Part shown: positions 14,597 to 24,307 of the stretch, in pieces
Layout: every line of letters begins with the position of its first letter
Numbering within the stretch: position 1 is the stretch's first letter
Assembly: GCA_947258375.1 (NCBI GenBank)
Contig: CAMYIJ010000028.1
Location: 1 to 34,816, forward strand
Source of the DNA: an uncultured Acidimicrobiaceae bacterium
Lineage (GTDB): Bacteria > Actinomycetota > Acidimicrobiia > Spongiisociales > UBA5794
Length of the DNA stretch: 34,816 nt
Direction: 5' to 3'
Made by a program: the position numbers and the translations under genes
The notes under the pieces: generated by a model
What the model was told of the DNA's origin: nothing
Database searches by the model: none
Seen by the model: only the letters and a program-made list of their open reading frames with translations

Positions 14597-15919
14597 CTAC
14601 TGCTTGATGTAAGGCTGACCGTCGGCTGCCGGCGGGCGAGCCTTCCCGACCAGGCCGGCCACCACGAGGATCGTGGCGATGAAGGGCACCATGCCGAGGA
14701 ACTCGGACGGAATGCCCGTCTGGAGGATGCCGAGCGTCTGCGACATGGCGTCGGCGAACCCGAAGACAAGGCCGGCAGCCATCGCCCCGACCGGATGCCA
14801 GCGGCCGAAGATCATGGCCGCCAGGCCGATAAAACCGCGCCCGTTGGTCATGTTCTCGTCGAAGCGGCCCACCGAGCCGAGGGTGAAGAACGCTCCGCCG
14901 AACCCGGCGACTGCGCCGCCGATGATCACGTTCAAGTAGCGGGTGCGATAGACGTTCACGCCCAGCGTGTCGGCTGCCTTGGGGTGCTCACCGACCGCCC
15001 GCGCTCGCAGACCCCACCTGGTGCGGAACAGCAGGAACGTCAGGAAAGCAACCAGGATGAACGAGCCGAACACGAAGATGTTGTGGTCGAACAGCACCGG
15101 CCCCAGGAAAGGTATGTCGGACAGCAGCGGTATGCCGATCGACTTGAAGATCGGGCCCTTGTTGAGCTCGGGATTGTCTGCCAGCCAGCGCAACGCGAGG
15201 AACGACGTCATGCCGGTGACGAAGATCGTTATCACGACGCCCACGATGATCTGGTCGACCACATATCTGATTGAGAGAACCGCCAACACCCAGGCGAGCA
15301 GCATGCCGGCGAACACGGCGGCCCCGACCCCAATCCAGCCGCCGATAGGCGAACCGAGGATGAGCGTTGGGTCCTCTCCGCCGGTCAACGGCGACGCCAC
15401 AACGACGGCCACGAACGCTCCACCGAGCAACTGGCCCTCGATCGCGATGTTGATCACCGCCACCCGTTCGGACATCACCCCGGCCAGTGCTCCCAGTGTG
15501 ATCGGGACACTGCGCACGATCGTCGTCTTCATCATGCCGACCATGCTGAAAGCTCCAATTGAGCTCTGCGCCGTCGCCCATCCCAGGAAGGCGAAAATGA
15601 ACAGGAAGAGGCCAATTGCCAGCACGAGGTTGTTCATCTTCCCGAATCCCCTGGCTAGCTGCACCCCACCCATAGCGGCCAGGATCACCCCGACGATCAG
15701 CGTGACCCGCCCGGCCGACAACGTGAGGTCCGGGGCCGACGGGTCGGTCGGCCGGGCCAGCTTGAAGGTGAAGTTGCCCAGGTCGACGCTCCACCGGGCA
15801 AAGAACCACAGGACAACAACGGCCAGGAAGAGGTACGTGATGCCCAGGTAGCGAGACCGCTTGATCTCTGCCGGGGTGCGCACGATAACGGCGTCCGGTG
15901 TGGTAGCTGCGGCGGTCAT
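14597..15919 (-). CDS. BMP-type ABC importer permease, second subunit
   Basis: A 440-residue inner-membrane protein with about ten hydrophobic helices and the BPD_transp_2 (branched-chain/sugar/nucleoside) permease signatures. INIAIEGQLLGGAF is the typical IEGxxLxGA motif, and RAVGEHPKAADTLGVNV is the cytoplasmic loop contacting the ATPase. It forms the channel with the permease encoded just upstream. The ATG at 15919 is chosen because it overlaps the upstream stop by 4 bp (ATGA) behind a GGGG-type ribosome site; a GTG three codons earlier is possible. The order ATPase-permease-permease matches the nucleoside importers NupOPQ and RnsBCD. Confidence 0.92.
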   Translation of the reverse strand: MTAAATTPDAVIVRTPAEIKRSRYLGITYLFLAVVVLWFFARWSVDLGNFTFKLARPTDPSAPDLTLSAGRVTLIVGVILAAMGGVQLARGFGKMNNLVLAIGLFLFIFAFLGWATAQSSIGAFSMVGMMKTTIVRSVPITLGALAGVMSERVAVINIAIEGQLLGGAFVAVVVASPLTGGEDPTLILGSPIGGWIGVGAAVFAGMLLAWVLAVLSIRYVVDQIIVGVVITIFVTGMTSFLALRWLADNPELNKGPIFKSIGIPLLSDIPFLGPVLFDHNIFVFGSFILVAFLTFLLFRTRWGLRARAVGEHPKAADTLGVNVYRTRYLNVIIGGAVAGFGGAFFTLGSVGRFDENMTNGRGFIGLAAMIFGRWHPVGAMAAGLVFGFADAMSQTLGILQTGIPSEFLGMVPFIATILVVAGLVGKARPPAADGQPYIKQ

Positions 15920-17145
15920 GTTCCCCACCCCGTTGTGAGCTGGCCGATTTCCTCACCGGTCTTGACCCGGAATATCGCTCGAATCAGAGCCGGTGCTGCG
16001 ATGAACACCACCACGAGCGCCTGGATGACTCCGATCAGGTCGATCGGGACGTCGGTGGCTACCTGCATATCGAGGCCGCCCGCCCGGAGAGCTCCGAACA
16101 GGAAACCGGCAGCCACGACGCCGGCGGGATGCGATCTCCCGAGGAGCGCCAATGAAATCGCGTCGAAACCGATCCCGGCGGCGAATCCTGGACTCGCTCG
16201 ATAGAGCAGGCCGTTGATCTGGGTCATCCCGGCGATCCCCGCCAGGCCGCCGGCGAGCCCCATCACGGACACATAGAGCCAGGTGACCTTCATGCCGGCG
16301 TAGTGGGCGGCATCCGGGTTGAACCCGACCGCCCGAAACTCGAACCCGATCGTGGATTTGAAGAGCACCCAGTAGATCGCATATGCCGCCAGTAGGGCAA
16401 CGACGATCCCGAAGTGCACCCGCAGGTCGTTGCGATCGAGGAAACCGAGGAGCCGTGGAAGGCGGGCCGAAACGGCGATGTCCTCCGACACCGGGTCCTG
16501 CCGGCCCTCCGGCTGGAAGAAGTCGGTGGACAGCATCCAGATCACGGCCAGCCCGGCGATCGAGTTGAGCATGATCGTGGTGATGACTTCGTGGGCACCG
16601 GTACGGGCCCGCAACAGCCCGGCGATGCCGCCCCAGATTCCGCCACCGATCATCGCTCCGATCACGGCCAGCGGAACGTTGAGGAACACCGGGATGTCGA
16701 TCGTGATTCCGAGCGCAACGGCAGCCATGCCGCCCATGAGCATCTGGCCCTCGGCCCCGATATTGAACAGTCCCGCTTTGAAGCCGATGGCGACCGAAAG
16801 CCCGGCGAGAATGAGCGGGGCGCTGAAAGCCAGCGTCGATGACACCGCGGCCAACGATCCGAAAGAACCGGTGAAGAGCGCCCACATCGCAGAGCCGGCC
16901 TGGCCGATCGCATCGCCGAGCGCGCTGAGCGAGAACTCACGCCACAGCTCGATGTCGGAGACAACGATGATGACGACGCTGACGGCGAGGGCGGCGATGA
17001 TGGCAAGGACCGGCACCAGCAGCGCCGAACGCCAGTCGACGTTGACCCCGGTGAGGTCGTTCATGAACGCGGTCCAGCGCGACTCCGGCTCGGCCGACTC
17101 GTTGTCCTCTGCTGGTGTCTCCGGTGGCAGCTGTGGTTCCGTCAT
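15916..17145 (-). CDS. BMP-type ABC importer permease, first subunit
   Basis: A 409-residue membrane protein. Residues 1-40 are acidic and Pro-rich, and the rest contains about nine to ten helices. FNIGAEGQMLMGGMAA is the conserved NIGxEGQ motif of this permease family, and RAVGFNPDAAHYAGMKV is the loop coupling to the ATPase. It pairs with the permease at 14597-15919. Its ATG overlaps the ATPase stop by 4 bp (17142-17145), so the three transport genes form one translationally coupled unit. The substrate is predicted to be a nucleoside or related compound from the family, not from visible binding residues. Confidence 0.92.
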   Translation of the reverse strand: MTEPQLPPETPAEDNESAEPESRWTAFMNDLTGVNVDWRSALLVPVLAIIAALAVSVVIIVVSDIELWREFSLSALGDAIGQAGSAMWALFTGSFGSLAAVSSTLAFSAPLILAGLSVAIGFKAGLFNIGAEGQMLMGGMAAVALGITIDIPVFLNVPLAVIGAMIGGGIWGGIAGLLRARTGAHEVITTIMLNSIAGLAVIWMLSTDFFQPEGRQDPVSEDIAVSARLPRLLGFLDRNDLRVHFGIVVALLAAYAIYWVLFKSTIGFEFRAVGFNPDAAHYAGMKVTWLYVSVMGLAGGLAGIAGMTQINGLLYRASPGFAAGIGFDAISLALLGRSHPAGVVAAGFLFGALRAGGLDMQVATDVPIDLIGVIQALVVVFIAAPALIRAIFRVKTGEEIGQLTTGWGT

Positions 17146-18650
17146 GTCGCCGCTCCCGCCATGGCCAGTCCGATCTCCTCAGCGGTCACCGCACCGCCCC
17201 GGTACTCGGCGACCACCTTGCCGTCGAACATCACGAGGATACGATCCGACAGCGCCATGACCTCGTCGAGCTCGGTCGAGACGATCAGCAGCGCCGCGCC
17301 CTGATCACGTTCCTCGACGATACGTTCGTGGATGTACTCGATGGAACCAACGTCGATCCCACGAGTGGGCTGGGAAGCAACAACGAGTTGGACATCGCGC
17401 CCGAATTCGCGGGCCACAATGACCTTCTGCTGGTTACCACCGGACAGCGTGTTGGCGGCGACCTCCGTGCCGGGCGTGCGCACGTCGTATTGCTCGACGA
17501 GCTCCTCAGCTTTGCTGCGGGCGCTGTCCCAGTCCATCTTGATGCCCGACGAGTACGGCTCGTGGTAGTAGCCGTCGAGCACCATGTTTTCGGTGATACT
17601 GAAGCTCATCACCAAGCCGCTGCGCTGCCGATCCTCCGGGACGTGAGCGACAGACGATTCGTGGATCTGGCGTGGGGTGGCATGCGTTACGTCCTTGCCC
17701 CCGATGGTGACGGTGCCGGCGGCAACTCCGCGGAGACCGGTGAGGGCCTCGACGAGCTCGGTCTGGCCGTTGCCCTGGACTCCGGCGACGCCGACGATCT
17801 CGCCCGCTTTGACATCGAATGAGATCGAGTTGACGGCCACCTGATCGCGGTCATCGAGCACGACGAGGTCCGACACAGTCAGCACCTGGGCTCCGGGCTC
17901 GGAGTCCTCCTTGGCTACCACGAGCTCCACAGGCCGGCCGACCATCAGATTGGCCAGATCCGCCTCGGTCGTGGTGGCGGGGTCGGCGCCCCCGACCATG
18001 GCGCCTCGGCGGAGCACGGCGATATCGTCGGAGACCTCGATCACCTCTTTCAGTTTGTGGGTGATGAAGATGATCGCCTTACCCGCCTCGCGCAGGCCGT
18101 TGAGTATTCCGAAGAACTCCTCGATCTCCTGGGGGGTGAGGACGGCGGTCGGCTCGTCGAAGATGAGGAACTCGGCATTGCGGAAGAGAACTTTGATGAT
18201 CTCGACGCGCTGCTGGATCCCGACCGGGATGTCCTCGATGATCGCATCGGGATCGACCTCGAGCCCGTACCTCTGCGAGATCTCCCGGACTTCCCGTTTG
18301 GCTTCCTTGATGTTGATCACGCCGCCGGGACCGACAGGCTCGACGCCAAGCACGACATTTTCCGTAACGGTGAACACCGGAACGAGCATGAAGTGCTGGT
18401 GGACCATCCCGATGCCGGCAGCGATAGCGTCTCCCGGGCCGGCAAAGGACTGCGGGACGTCGTCGATGAGGATCTCGCCCTCGTCGGCCGAGTAGAGACC
18501 GTAGAGGATGTTCATCAGCGTGGTCTTGCCGGCTCCATTCTCGCCGAGCAGACCGAGAATCTCTCCGGAACTGACTTTGAGGTCGACGCTGTCGTTAGCA
18601 AGCACTCCGGGAAAACGCTTCGTGATTCCCCTGAGTTCGAGCGTCGCCAC
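17142..18650 (-). CDS. BMP-type ABC importer ATPase with two nucleotide-binding domains
   Basis: A 502-residue protein with two ABC domains in one chain, as in the sugar and nucleoside importers RbsA and NupO. Domain 1 has Walker A GENGAGKT near residue 37, the Q-loop region VHQHFMLVPVFTV, signature IPVGIQQRVEI and Walker B FLIFDEPTAVLTP. Domain 2 has the family's usual degenerate P-loop GVQGNGQTELV, signature LSGGNQQKV and Walker B-like VVASQPTRGIDVG. Domain 1 is therefore the main hydrolytic site. The GTG start has a GGAAGAGGG ribosome site. It is the first gene of the transport unit after the terminator that follows the lipoprotein gene. Confidence 0.94.
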   Translation of the reverse strand: MATLELRGITKRFPGVLANDSVDLKVSSGEILGLLGENGAGKTTLMNILYGLYSADEGEILIDDVPQSFAGPGDAIAAGIGMVHQHFMLVPVFTVTENVVLGVEPVGPGGVINIKEAKREVREISQRYGLEVDPDAIIEDIPVGIQQRVEIIKVLFRNAEFLIFDEPTAVLTPQEIEEFFGILNGLREAGKAIIFITHKLKEVIEVSDDIAVLRRGAMVGGADPATTTEADLANLMVGRPVELVVAKEDSEPGAQVLTVSDLVVLDDRDQVAVNSISFDVKAGEIVGVAGVQGNGQTELVEALTGLRGVAAGTVTIGGKDVTHATPRQIHESSVAHVPEDRQRSGLVMSFSITENMVLDGYYHEPYSSGIKMDWDSARSKAEELVEQYDVRTPGTEVAANTLSGGNQQKVIVAREFGRDVQLVVASQPTRGIDVGSIEYIHERIVEERDQGAALLIVSTELDEVMALSDRILVMFDGKVVAEYRGGAVTAEEIGLAMAGAAT

Positions 18651-18736
18651 CGTTGGGCCCTCTTCCGTAACGCGGGTGTGCCCTGGGGAGACTAGACGGC
18701 TTCAGGCGGGCGATGTCGAATCGGAGCCGGCAACGA

Positions 18737-18762
18737 AGAAGGGGCCCCGAAGGGCCCCTTCT
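18737..18762 (-). terminator. Strong hairpin between the receptor gene and the transporter genes
   Basis: An 11-bp perfect stem (18737-18747 with 18752-18762, GC-rich core GGGGCCC/GGGCCCC) around a 4-base loop, 24 bp beyond the stop of the binding lipoprotein gene. A modest T-rich run (TTC) follows on the minus strand. A partial terminator here would yield more receptor than transporter, a common arrangement in ABC operons. Confidence 0.75.
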
Positions 18763-18785
18763 CAGGTCTAGATGTGCACTTGGCT

Positions 18786-20003
18786 CTAGGCGTCTGCCAT
18801 CGAAGCCAGGAACTCCGCGAGGCTCCCCGCCGCGACAATCGCGTCGTTGAGATCGGCGACTTCCTGAGCCAACTCTGAGGAAACGCGGTCGGCGTTGTCC
18901 TGGAGGGCGGCTAGGCCGACACCACCGTTGGCGAGCGTCCCGTTGAACGGGTTACCGAGCGATTCGAGCACCAGCACGTTGTTGATCGTGTTGAAGATCG
19001 AGATGTCGATGTTCTTCAGGATCGACGTCAGGATGACATCGCTGAACTCAGCCGCCGTGGCGTTCCAGTCGGCGTCGACGCCGACGATCAGGCAAGCCCC
19101 GGTGTCCTGGCACAGCGCTGCCGAACCGAGACCCACGGGCCCGGCAACGGGCAGCACGATGTCGGCACCGTTGTTGACCAGTGTCTCAGCGAACGAACGG
19201 CCGTCGTCCAGGCTGTCGAAGTTGTTGGTGAATTGGCCCTCACCACTCTCGACGTCATAGCCGAGGGCGACGACGGAGGCATCCTTCACCGTGTTGTAGT
19301 AATCAACGCCACGGACGAAGCCGTCCATGAAGATGGTTACCGGCGGGATCGGAAGGCCACCGAAGGTGCCAACAACACCGGTCTCGGAGGCGCCCGCCGC
19401 CATGTAGCCGGCCAGGAAGGCCGCCTCGTCGGTCTGGAACGTCAGACCACGCAGGTTGGCATAGTCGGAGAGCATGTTGCCGTCGGCGTCTGCCCATGGG
19501 GGAAACGGTCCGGGCGACTGGTCGACGATGGCGAACAGCTGGTTGGGATTGTCGGCAGCAGCAGCTGCCGTGTCGTTTGCCAGCAAGAACCCAATGGTGA
19601 GAATGACGTCACAACCCTCGGCGATGAAAGCATCGATGTTGGGCCGGTAGTCGGCTGCATCAGTGGACTCGAGGAATGCGATCGACACACCCTCGAGTTC
19701 CGCCTCAGCACGTTGGGCGCCCGCCCAAGCCGATGCGTTGAAGCTGGCGTCGTCGATGCCGCCGGTGTCGGAAACCTGGCAGGCCGCAACCTCACGGCCT
19801 GGGGCGGGCGGCGGCAAGGTGGTAGGTGCTGCGGTCGTTGGTGCTGCGGTCGTGGGCGCCGCGGTTGTCGGTGCCGCGGCGGTAGTAGCCGGCGCGGCCG
19901 TCGAGGTCGCGGCAGGCTCATCTTCAGCACACGCCGCGGCTACGAGTGCGAATGAGAAGAGGAGCGCCAGAAAGGCGCCGCGCTTCTTAAAGGCAGAGAA
20001 CAT
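18786..20003 (-). CDS. BMP/PnrA-family substrate-binding lipoprotein
   Basis: A 405-residue secreted lipoprotein. The signal peptide has basic FKKR, a hydrophobic core and the lipobox VAAAC with the lipidated Cys25. A Thr/Ala/Pro linker (about 31-68) follows, and then the BMP (basic membrane protein) fold, which begins with the hallmark SDTGGIDDASFN and contains FLAGYMA and GVDADWN motifs. BMP receptors deliver nucleosides, and in some cases other small molecules, to the cognate ABC permease, encoded downstream. The ATG start has an AAGGGG ribosome site. The T/A/P linker resembles that of other lipoproteins here, such as the CapA-family protein at 33714. Upstream lies the heptamer-repeat element. 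Confidence 0.93.
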   Translation of the reverse strand: MFSAFKKRGAFLALLFSFALVAAACAEDEPAATSTAAPATTAAAPTTAAPTTAAPTTAAPTTLPPPAPGREVAACQVSDTGGIDDASFNASAWAGAQRAEAELEGVSIAFLESTDAADYRPNIDAFIAEGCDVILTIGFLLANDTAAAAADNPNQLFAIVDQSPGPFPPWADADGNMLSDYANLRGLTFQTDEAAFLAGYMAAGASETGVVGTFGGLPIPPVTIFMDGFVRGVDYYNTVKDASVVALGYDVESGEGQFTNNFDSLDDGRSFAETLVNNGADIVLPVAGPVGLGSAALCQDTGACLIVGVDADWNATAAEFSDVILTSILKNIDISIFNTINNVLVLESLGNPFNGTLANGGVGLAALQDNADRVSSELAQEVADLNDAIVAAGSLAEFLASMADA

Positions 20004-20134
20004 TTTTAGGAACCCCTTCGTTGTTTGTACGAGGGCTCACCGGAGCGGCGAGCGGTTCACAGTCTAGCTCTGGTTGAGGGGACAAGTATCTAGTCAGGCC
20101 CACGCGAAGCCAGTTTTCGCGTTCTTGGAGGAGA

Positions 20135-20280
20135 AGTATCCAGTATCCAGTATCCAGTACTCAGTACCGCGTTTGAGGGGCGCCAAACCGAGCAGGAATG
20201 ATTGACGGCGGAGCGAAGCCGACTCGCACTACCGACGGCCTTTGCCGCCGGTTACTGGATACTGAGTACTGGATACTCAG
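20135..20280. repeat. Inverted heptamer-repeat element next to clpC
   Basis: The left arm (20135-20168) is AGTATCC repeated three times, followed by AGTACTC and AGTACC. The right arm (20253-20280) is TACTGGA, TACTGAG, TACTGGA, TACTCAG, nearly the reverse complement of the left. About 84 bp lie between, including a CGGC-rich hairpin (around 20233-20252). The right arm includes the clpC stop codon (20277-20279). It looks like a MITE-like or structured dispersed repeat; no transposase or target-site duplication is seen. A separate small hairpin (CGCGAA 20103-20108, TTCGCG 20116-20121) lies just outside. Confidence 0.7.
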
Positions 20281-22796
20281 CTGTCTGAATCCGCTAGTTC
20301 CACTGGGGGTAGGTCCGGCGTCTCGATGGCATTGAACGTCAACTCGTTCTCGGAGTCGGAATCGACATCGATGAGGATTGTCGAGCCGGCCGCGAACTCC
20401 TGATAGAGCACACGCTCGGAGAGCGGGTCTTCGAGCAGCTGCTGTATGGCCCTGCGCAACGGGCGCGCGCCAAGCTGCGGGTCGTAACCCTTCTTCGCGA
20501 GGAGCTCCTTCGCCTCGTCGGTGAGAACGATGTCGAGGCCCTTGGACGCCAGCTGTTCGCGGACCCGCTTGAGGAGCATGTCGACGATCTGCTTGACCTC
20601 GTCGAGCGTCAGCTCGTGGAAGACAATGACCTCGTCGATGCGGTTCAGGAACTCCGGCCGGAAGTGGCCCTTCAGAGCCTCCATGACCTTTTCTTTGATC
20701 TGCGTGTAGTTCAGCTCGTCGCTCTCCTGGGAGAACCCGAGCTTCTTCTTGCGCAACTCGGCCGTGCCGAGGTTGGAGGTCATGATGATGACGGTGTTCT
20801 TGAAGTCGACGCTGCGGCCCTGGGAGTCGGTCAGGCGACCGTCCTCGAGAATCTGCAGCAGGATGTTGAAGACATCGGGATGGGCTTTCTCGATCTCGTC
20901 GAAGAGCACCACAGAGAACGGCTTGCGGCGGACCGCTTCAGTCAGTTGGCCACCCTCGTCGTAGCCAACGTAGCCGGGAGGCGAACCCACCAGGCGGCTG
21001 ACGGCATGCTTCTCCATGTACTCGGACATGTCGATCTGAATGAGGGCGCTCTCGTCGCCGAACAGGAAGTCGGCGAGCGACTTGGCCGATTCTGTCTTCC
21101 CGACACCGGAGGGTCCGAGGAAGATGAACGACCCGGCGGGGCGCTTCGGGTCGGCCAGGCCGGCCCGGGTGCGCCTGATCGACTTGGAGACCGACACGAT
21201 GGCGTCGTGCTGCCCGACGATGCGCTTGTGTAGCTCGTCCTCCATGTTGAGGAGCTTGGTGGTCTCCTCTTCGGTGAGGCGGTGCACCGGGATTCCGGTC
21301 CATTGGGCGAGGACTTCGGCGATCTCTTCTTCATCGATCGTCGAGCGATAGCCCTCGGCATCCGGGAGCAACGTTGACTCCTGCTCATCACGCTCGGAGA
21401 TGACCGTGCGCTCCTGATCGCGCAGCTGAGCGGCCCGCTCATACTGCTGGGCCTGGACGGCTTCGCGCTTGTCGTTGCGAATCGTCTCGAGGCGATCGAT
21501 GGTTTCCTTCAGCTCCGTCGGGATGTTGGAGCGCTTCAGGCGCATGCGGCTGCCGGCCTCGTCGATGAGGTCGATGGCCTTGTCCGGGAGGAACCGGTCG
21601 GCGATGTAGCGGTCGGCGAGGTTGGCCGCGTTTACGAGGGCCTGATCGGTGAAGCTCACCTGGTGGTGGTCTTCGTAGCGATCGCGGAGCCCTTCGAGGA
21701 TCTGGATGGTGTCGGCAACCGTCGGCTCGTCGACCTGAATCGGTTGGAAGCGACGTTCGAGCGCCGAGTCCTTCTCGAGGTACTTGCGGTACTCCTCGAG
21801 GGTGGTGGCGCCGACGGTCTGCAGCTCACCGCGAGCCAGCATCGGCTTCAGGATGCTGGCGGCGTCGATGGCGCCTTCGGCCGCACCGGCGCCGACGAGG
21901 GTGTGGATCTCGTCGATGAAAAGGATGATGTCGCCCCGGGTGCGGATCTCTTTGAGGACCTTCTTGAGGCGCTCCTCGAAGTCACCGCGATAGCGGGAAC
22001 CGGCGACCAACGCACCGAGGTCGAGCGTGTACAGGTGCTTGTCGGACAGCGTGTCGGGCACGTCGGCGGCGACGATCTTCTGTGCCAGTCCCTCGACGAT
22101 GGCGGTCTTGCCGACGCCCGGCTCACCGATGAGGACCGGGTTGTTCTTGGTGCGGCGCGACAACACCTGCATGACGCGCTGGATCTCATTCTGGCGGCCG
22201 ATGACGGGATCGAGTGTGCGGTCGCGAGCCAGCTGGGTGAGGTTGCGGCCGAACTGGTCGAGAACGGTGGAGCCCCCGGGCGAGCTTTCGCCGGAGCTGC
22301 CGCCCCGGGCGCTAGAGGATCCTGAAGGGCTGCCGCTGGAACCACCCTGCTCTTCACCCGAAGAACCCGACAGAAGCTGGATAACGGTTTGGCGCACCTT
22401 GTGGAGCTCGGCGCCGAGCTTCTGGAGAACCTGGGCGGCAACTCCCTCACCCTCACGGATCAACCCCAGCAGGATGTGCTCGGTACCGATGTAGTTGTGG
22501 CCGAGCTGGAGAGCCTCCCGCAAAGAGAGTTCCAGCACCTTCTTGGCGCGCGGCGTGAATGGGATGTGGCCGCTCGGAGCCTGGGAGCCCTGGCCGATGA
22601 TCTCGATGACCTTGGAGCGCACGGACTCGAGGTCGATTCCGAGGCTTTCGAGGCCGCGGGCGGCGACGCCCTCACCCTCGTGAATGAGGCCGAGCAGGAT
22701 GTGCTCAGTGCCGATGTAGTTGTGGTTGAGGAGGCGCGCTTCCTCTTGCGCGAGGACTACGACTCGCCGGGCCCTGTCTGTAAACCGTTCAAACAC
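20277..22796 (-). CDS. clpC: ATP-dependent Clp protease ATPase subunit ClpC
   Basis: An 839-residue Hsp100 unfoldase that feeds substrates to ClpP. The N-domain (1-147) has two Clp repeats. A Gly/Ser-rich linker (148-175) follows. The first AAA+ module has Walker A GEPGVGKT (224-231) and Walker B LFIDEIH; the UVR-type coiled middle segment is at about 437-475 ([19 protein letters not shown]). The second module has Walker A GPSGVGKT (561-568), Walker [16 protein letters not shown] and a C-terminal D2-small domain. The stop codon is provided by the repeat element, and the tail is acidic (PVELADSDS). The GTG start is set by the conserved MFERFT. The actinobacterial ClpC1 class includes the targets of cyclomarin-type antibiotics. 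Confidence 0.97.
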   Translation of the reverse strand: MFERFTDRARRVVVLAQEEARLLNHNYIGTEHILLGLIHEGEGVAARGLESLGIDLESVRSKVIEIIGQGSQAPSGHIPFTPRAKKVLELSLREALQLGHNYIGTEHILLGLIREGEGVAAQVLQKLGAELHKVRQTVIQLLSGSSGEEQGGSSGSPSGSSSARGGSSGESSPGGSTVLDQFGRNLTQLARDRTLDPVIGRQNEIQRVMQVLSRRTKNNPVLIGEPGVGKTAIVEGLAQKIVAADVPDTLSDKHLYTLDLGALVAGSRYRGDFEERLKKVLKEIRTRGDIILFIDEIHTLVGAGAAEGAIDAASILKPMLARGELQTVGATTLEEYRKYLEKDSALERRFQPIQVDEPTVADTIQILEGLRDRYEDHHQVSFTDQALVNAANLADRYIADRFLPDKAIDLIDEAGSRMRLKRSNIPTELKETIDRLETIRNDKREAVQAQQYERAAQLRDQERTVISERDEQESTLLPDAEGYRSTIDEEEIAEVLAQWTGIPVHRLTEEETTKLLNMEDELHKRIVGQHDAIVSVSKSIRRTRAGLADPKRPAGSFIFLGPSGVGKTESAKSLADFLFGDESALIQIDMSEYMEKHAVSRLVGSPPGYVGYDEGGQLTEAVRRKPFSVVLFDEIEKAHPDVFNILLQILEDGRLTDSQGRSVDFKNTVIIMTSNLGTAELRKKKLGFSQESDELNYTQIKEKVMEALKGHFRPEFLNRIDEVIVFHELTLDEVKQIVDMLLKRVREQLASKGLDIVLTDEAKELLAKKGYDPQLGARPLRRAIQQLLEDPLSERVLYQEFAAGSTILIDVDSDSENELTFNAIETPDLPPVELADSDS

Positions 22797-22810
22797 TTCG
22801 TCTCAATTCC

Positions 22811-22851
22811 AAAAAAGTCTTGGCGCCTTCTGGGGCGCCTCGCCAAGTATA
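22811..22851 (-). promoter_or_regulatory. Inverted repeat, T-run and -10-like box in the clpC leader
   Basis: On the minus strand, CTTGGCG and CGCCAAG (plus 22841-22847 and 22819-22825) enclose a nested GGCGCC pair (22834-22839 with 22822-22827). They are followed by AC and six T (22811-22816), 15 bp before the clpC start. A TATACT box (plus 22846-22851) overlaps the outer arm, and the -35 is poor. Either an operator covers the -10, or a hairpin with a T-run attenuates the clpC transcript. No CtsR or CIRCE sequence is seen. Confidence 0.4.
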
Positions 22852-23048
22852 GCGAGAGGGCCTGTCTTACTAGATAATCGCTGTTCGTTGCCAATGCCGC
22901 CGACGGATGGTCCCGCGGGCCGCCCGATTGGGTGAACCCGAAACCCGGTTACCTTGTTCCATCGGTTCGTTGACCTGGCCAACCTAAGCCCTCTGCCACC
23001 GTTTTCCACCCAGATTCCTGCTCAACCGTGAGGGCTACCATTCGGCCC

Positions 23049-24044
23049 ATGGACGCTCCCTCCCTCACGGATCTCGTGCCGATCGATGCCATCTGGCGAC
23101 GCATCGACGCGGTGGAACGACGGCTCATCGAGGTAACAACCTCGTCGAATCAGTTCCTGACCGAGATCGCCCAGCACCTGGTGCGCGCCGGCGGCAAGCG
23201 CTACCGACCCCTGCTCGCCCAGGTGGCGGCGGAACTCGGGCCGGACGCTGCGGGGGGCGGTCCGATTGAGGCAGGTACCGCGGTTGAACTGGTCCACATC
23301 GGTTCGCTCTATCACGACGACGTCATCGACGAGGCGGAAACCCGGCGGGGCTCACCGTCGGTCAACGCCAACTGGGACAACACGGCGGCCATTCTCGGCG
23401 GCGACTACCTGCTGGCCAAGGCTTCCGAGGTCGCCGCGCCGTTGGGCGAGGAAGCCGTCACCCTGATCGCACAGACCTACGCGGCGCTGTGTGAGGGCCA
23501 GGTTCTCGAACTCCAGCTCGAGGAGGATGTCGAGCACGGTCCCGACGAGTACTTCCAGGTCATCGGAGGCAAGACCGCGTCGCTGATCCGCACCTCAGCC
23601 CGGTTGGGGGCCCTGACCGCGGGTGCTACCCGCGACGACATCGAGGCCATATCACAGTGGGCGTGGGAGGTCGGCATCGTCTTCCAGATGGCCGACGACG
23701 TGCTCGACCTGGTCGCCAGCGAAGAGTTCATCGGCAAGCCGGCGGGGTCCGACCTCAAGGAAGGCACCTACACGCTGCCCGTGTTGTATGCCCTCGACGG
23801 CCCGCAGGGCGGCGACATTCGCTCAATGCTCGCCGACGGCGCGCCCACCGACACCGGCGTCATCGAGCGAATCATCGACCTGACGGCGGCCGGCGGCCAT
23901 GTCGACAGGGTGCTCAACGAAGCCAGCGAGCGGCTCCGCGTCGCCGAAGAAGCCGCCGCCCGGCTCCCGGAGTCCAAACTACGGCCCATCTTGCGCTCAC
24001 TGGAGCTCTACCTCACCGACCGCGTCCACGCGGCAAGGGGCTAG
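23049..24044 (+). CDS. Polyprenyl diphosphate synthase
   Basis: A 331-residue all-helical trans-prenyltransferase that extends allylic diphosphates with isopentenyl diphosphate, making the side chain of menaquinone or a related polyprenyl. The first aspartate-rich motif is HDDVIDEAETRRG (Asp90, Asp91, Asp94), the second FQMADDVLDLV, and the N-terminal GGKRYRPLL motif is present. The residues before the first DDxxD are Ser-Leu-Tyr-His, consistent with a medium-to-long-chain enzyme. The ATG at 23049 is preferred over a GTG at 23028, which would add an unconserved segment. It is divergent from clpC and convergent with lysS. Confidence 0.93.
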   Translation: MDAPSLTDLVPIDAIWRRIDAVERRLIEVTTSSNQFLTEIAQHLVRAGGKRYRPLLAQVAAELGPDAAGGGPIEAGTAVELVHIGSLYHDDVIDEAETRRGSPSVNANWDNTAAILGGDYLLAKASEVAAPLGEEAVTLIAQTYAALCEGQVLELQLEEDVEHGPDEYFQVIGGKTASLIRTSARLGALTAGATRDDIEAISQWAWEVGIVFQMADDVLDLVASEEFIGKPAGSDLKEGTYTLPVLYALDGPQGGDIRSMLADGAPTDTGVIERIIDLTAAGGHVDRVLNEASERLRVAEEAAARLPESKLRPILRSLELYLTDRVHAARG

Positions 24045-24088
24045 GCACGAGCCGGTCGAACAAAACGGCGGCCGATCAAGCGCACCTA

Positions 24089-24307
24089 GTGGCTCCCCCG
24101 GAGGGGGGAGGGGCACCGCCCGCAGGGCGGGAAGGGGGGCGCCCGCTCGAGGTGGTTCCCGGTTACAGGCCACCGACCCCCGCCGGGCAACAGATCCCTC
24201 AAACCGGGAGCCACCCCAAACAACGCGCCCCCTTACCCGCTTCGACGGCTCCGCCGCCGGCGGGTCCCTTTCCCTCCGGAGGAACACATACGCGCGGTGG
24301 CTCCCCC
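24089..24307. repeat. Intergenic block of GTGGCTCCC words in both orientations
   Basis: The 283-bp convergent gap between the polyprenyl synthase gene and lysS holds no gene. GTGGCTCCCCC occurs directly repeated at 24089-24099 and 24297-24307. Between them lies a near-perfect inverted pair, GGTGGTTCCCGGT (24151-24163) with ACCGGGAGCCACC (24203-24215). Short palindromes such as CCCGC-AG-GGCGGG fill the rest. The stretch is highly GC-rich and structured, and could end both convergent transcripts. Confidence 0.55.

Noticed and set aside
20135..20280. CRISPR array
   Set aside because: The repeats are 7 bp with no spacers, and they are inverted in two arms.
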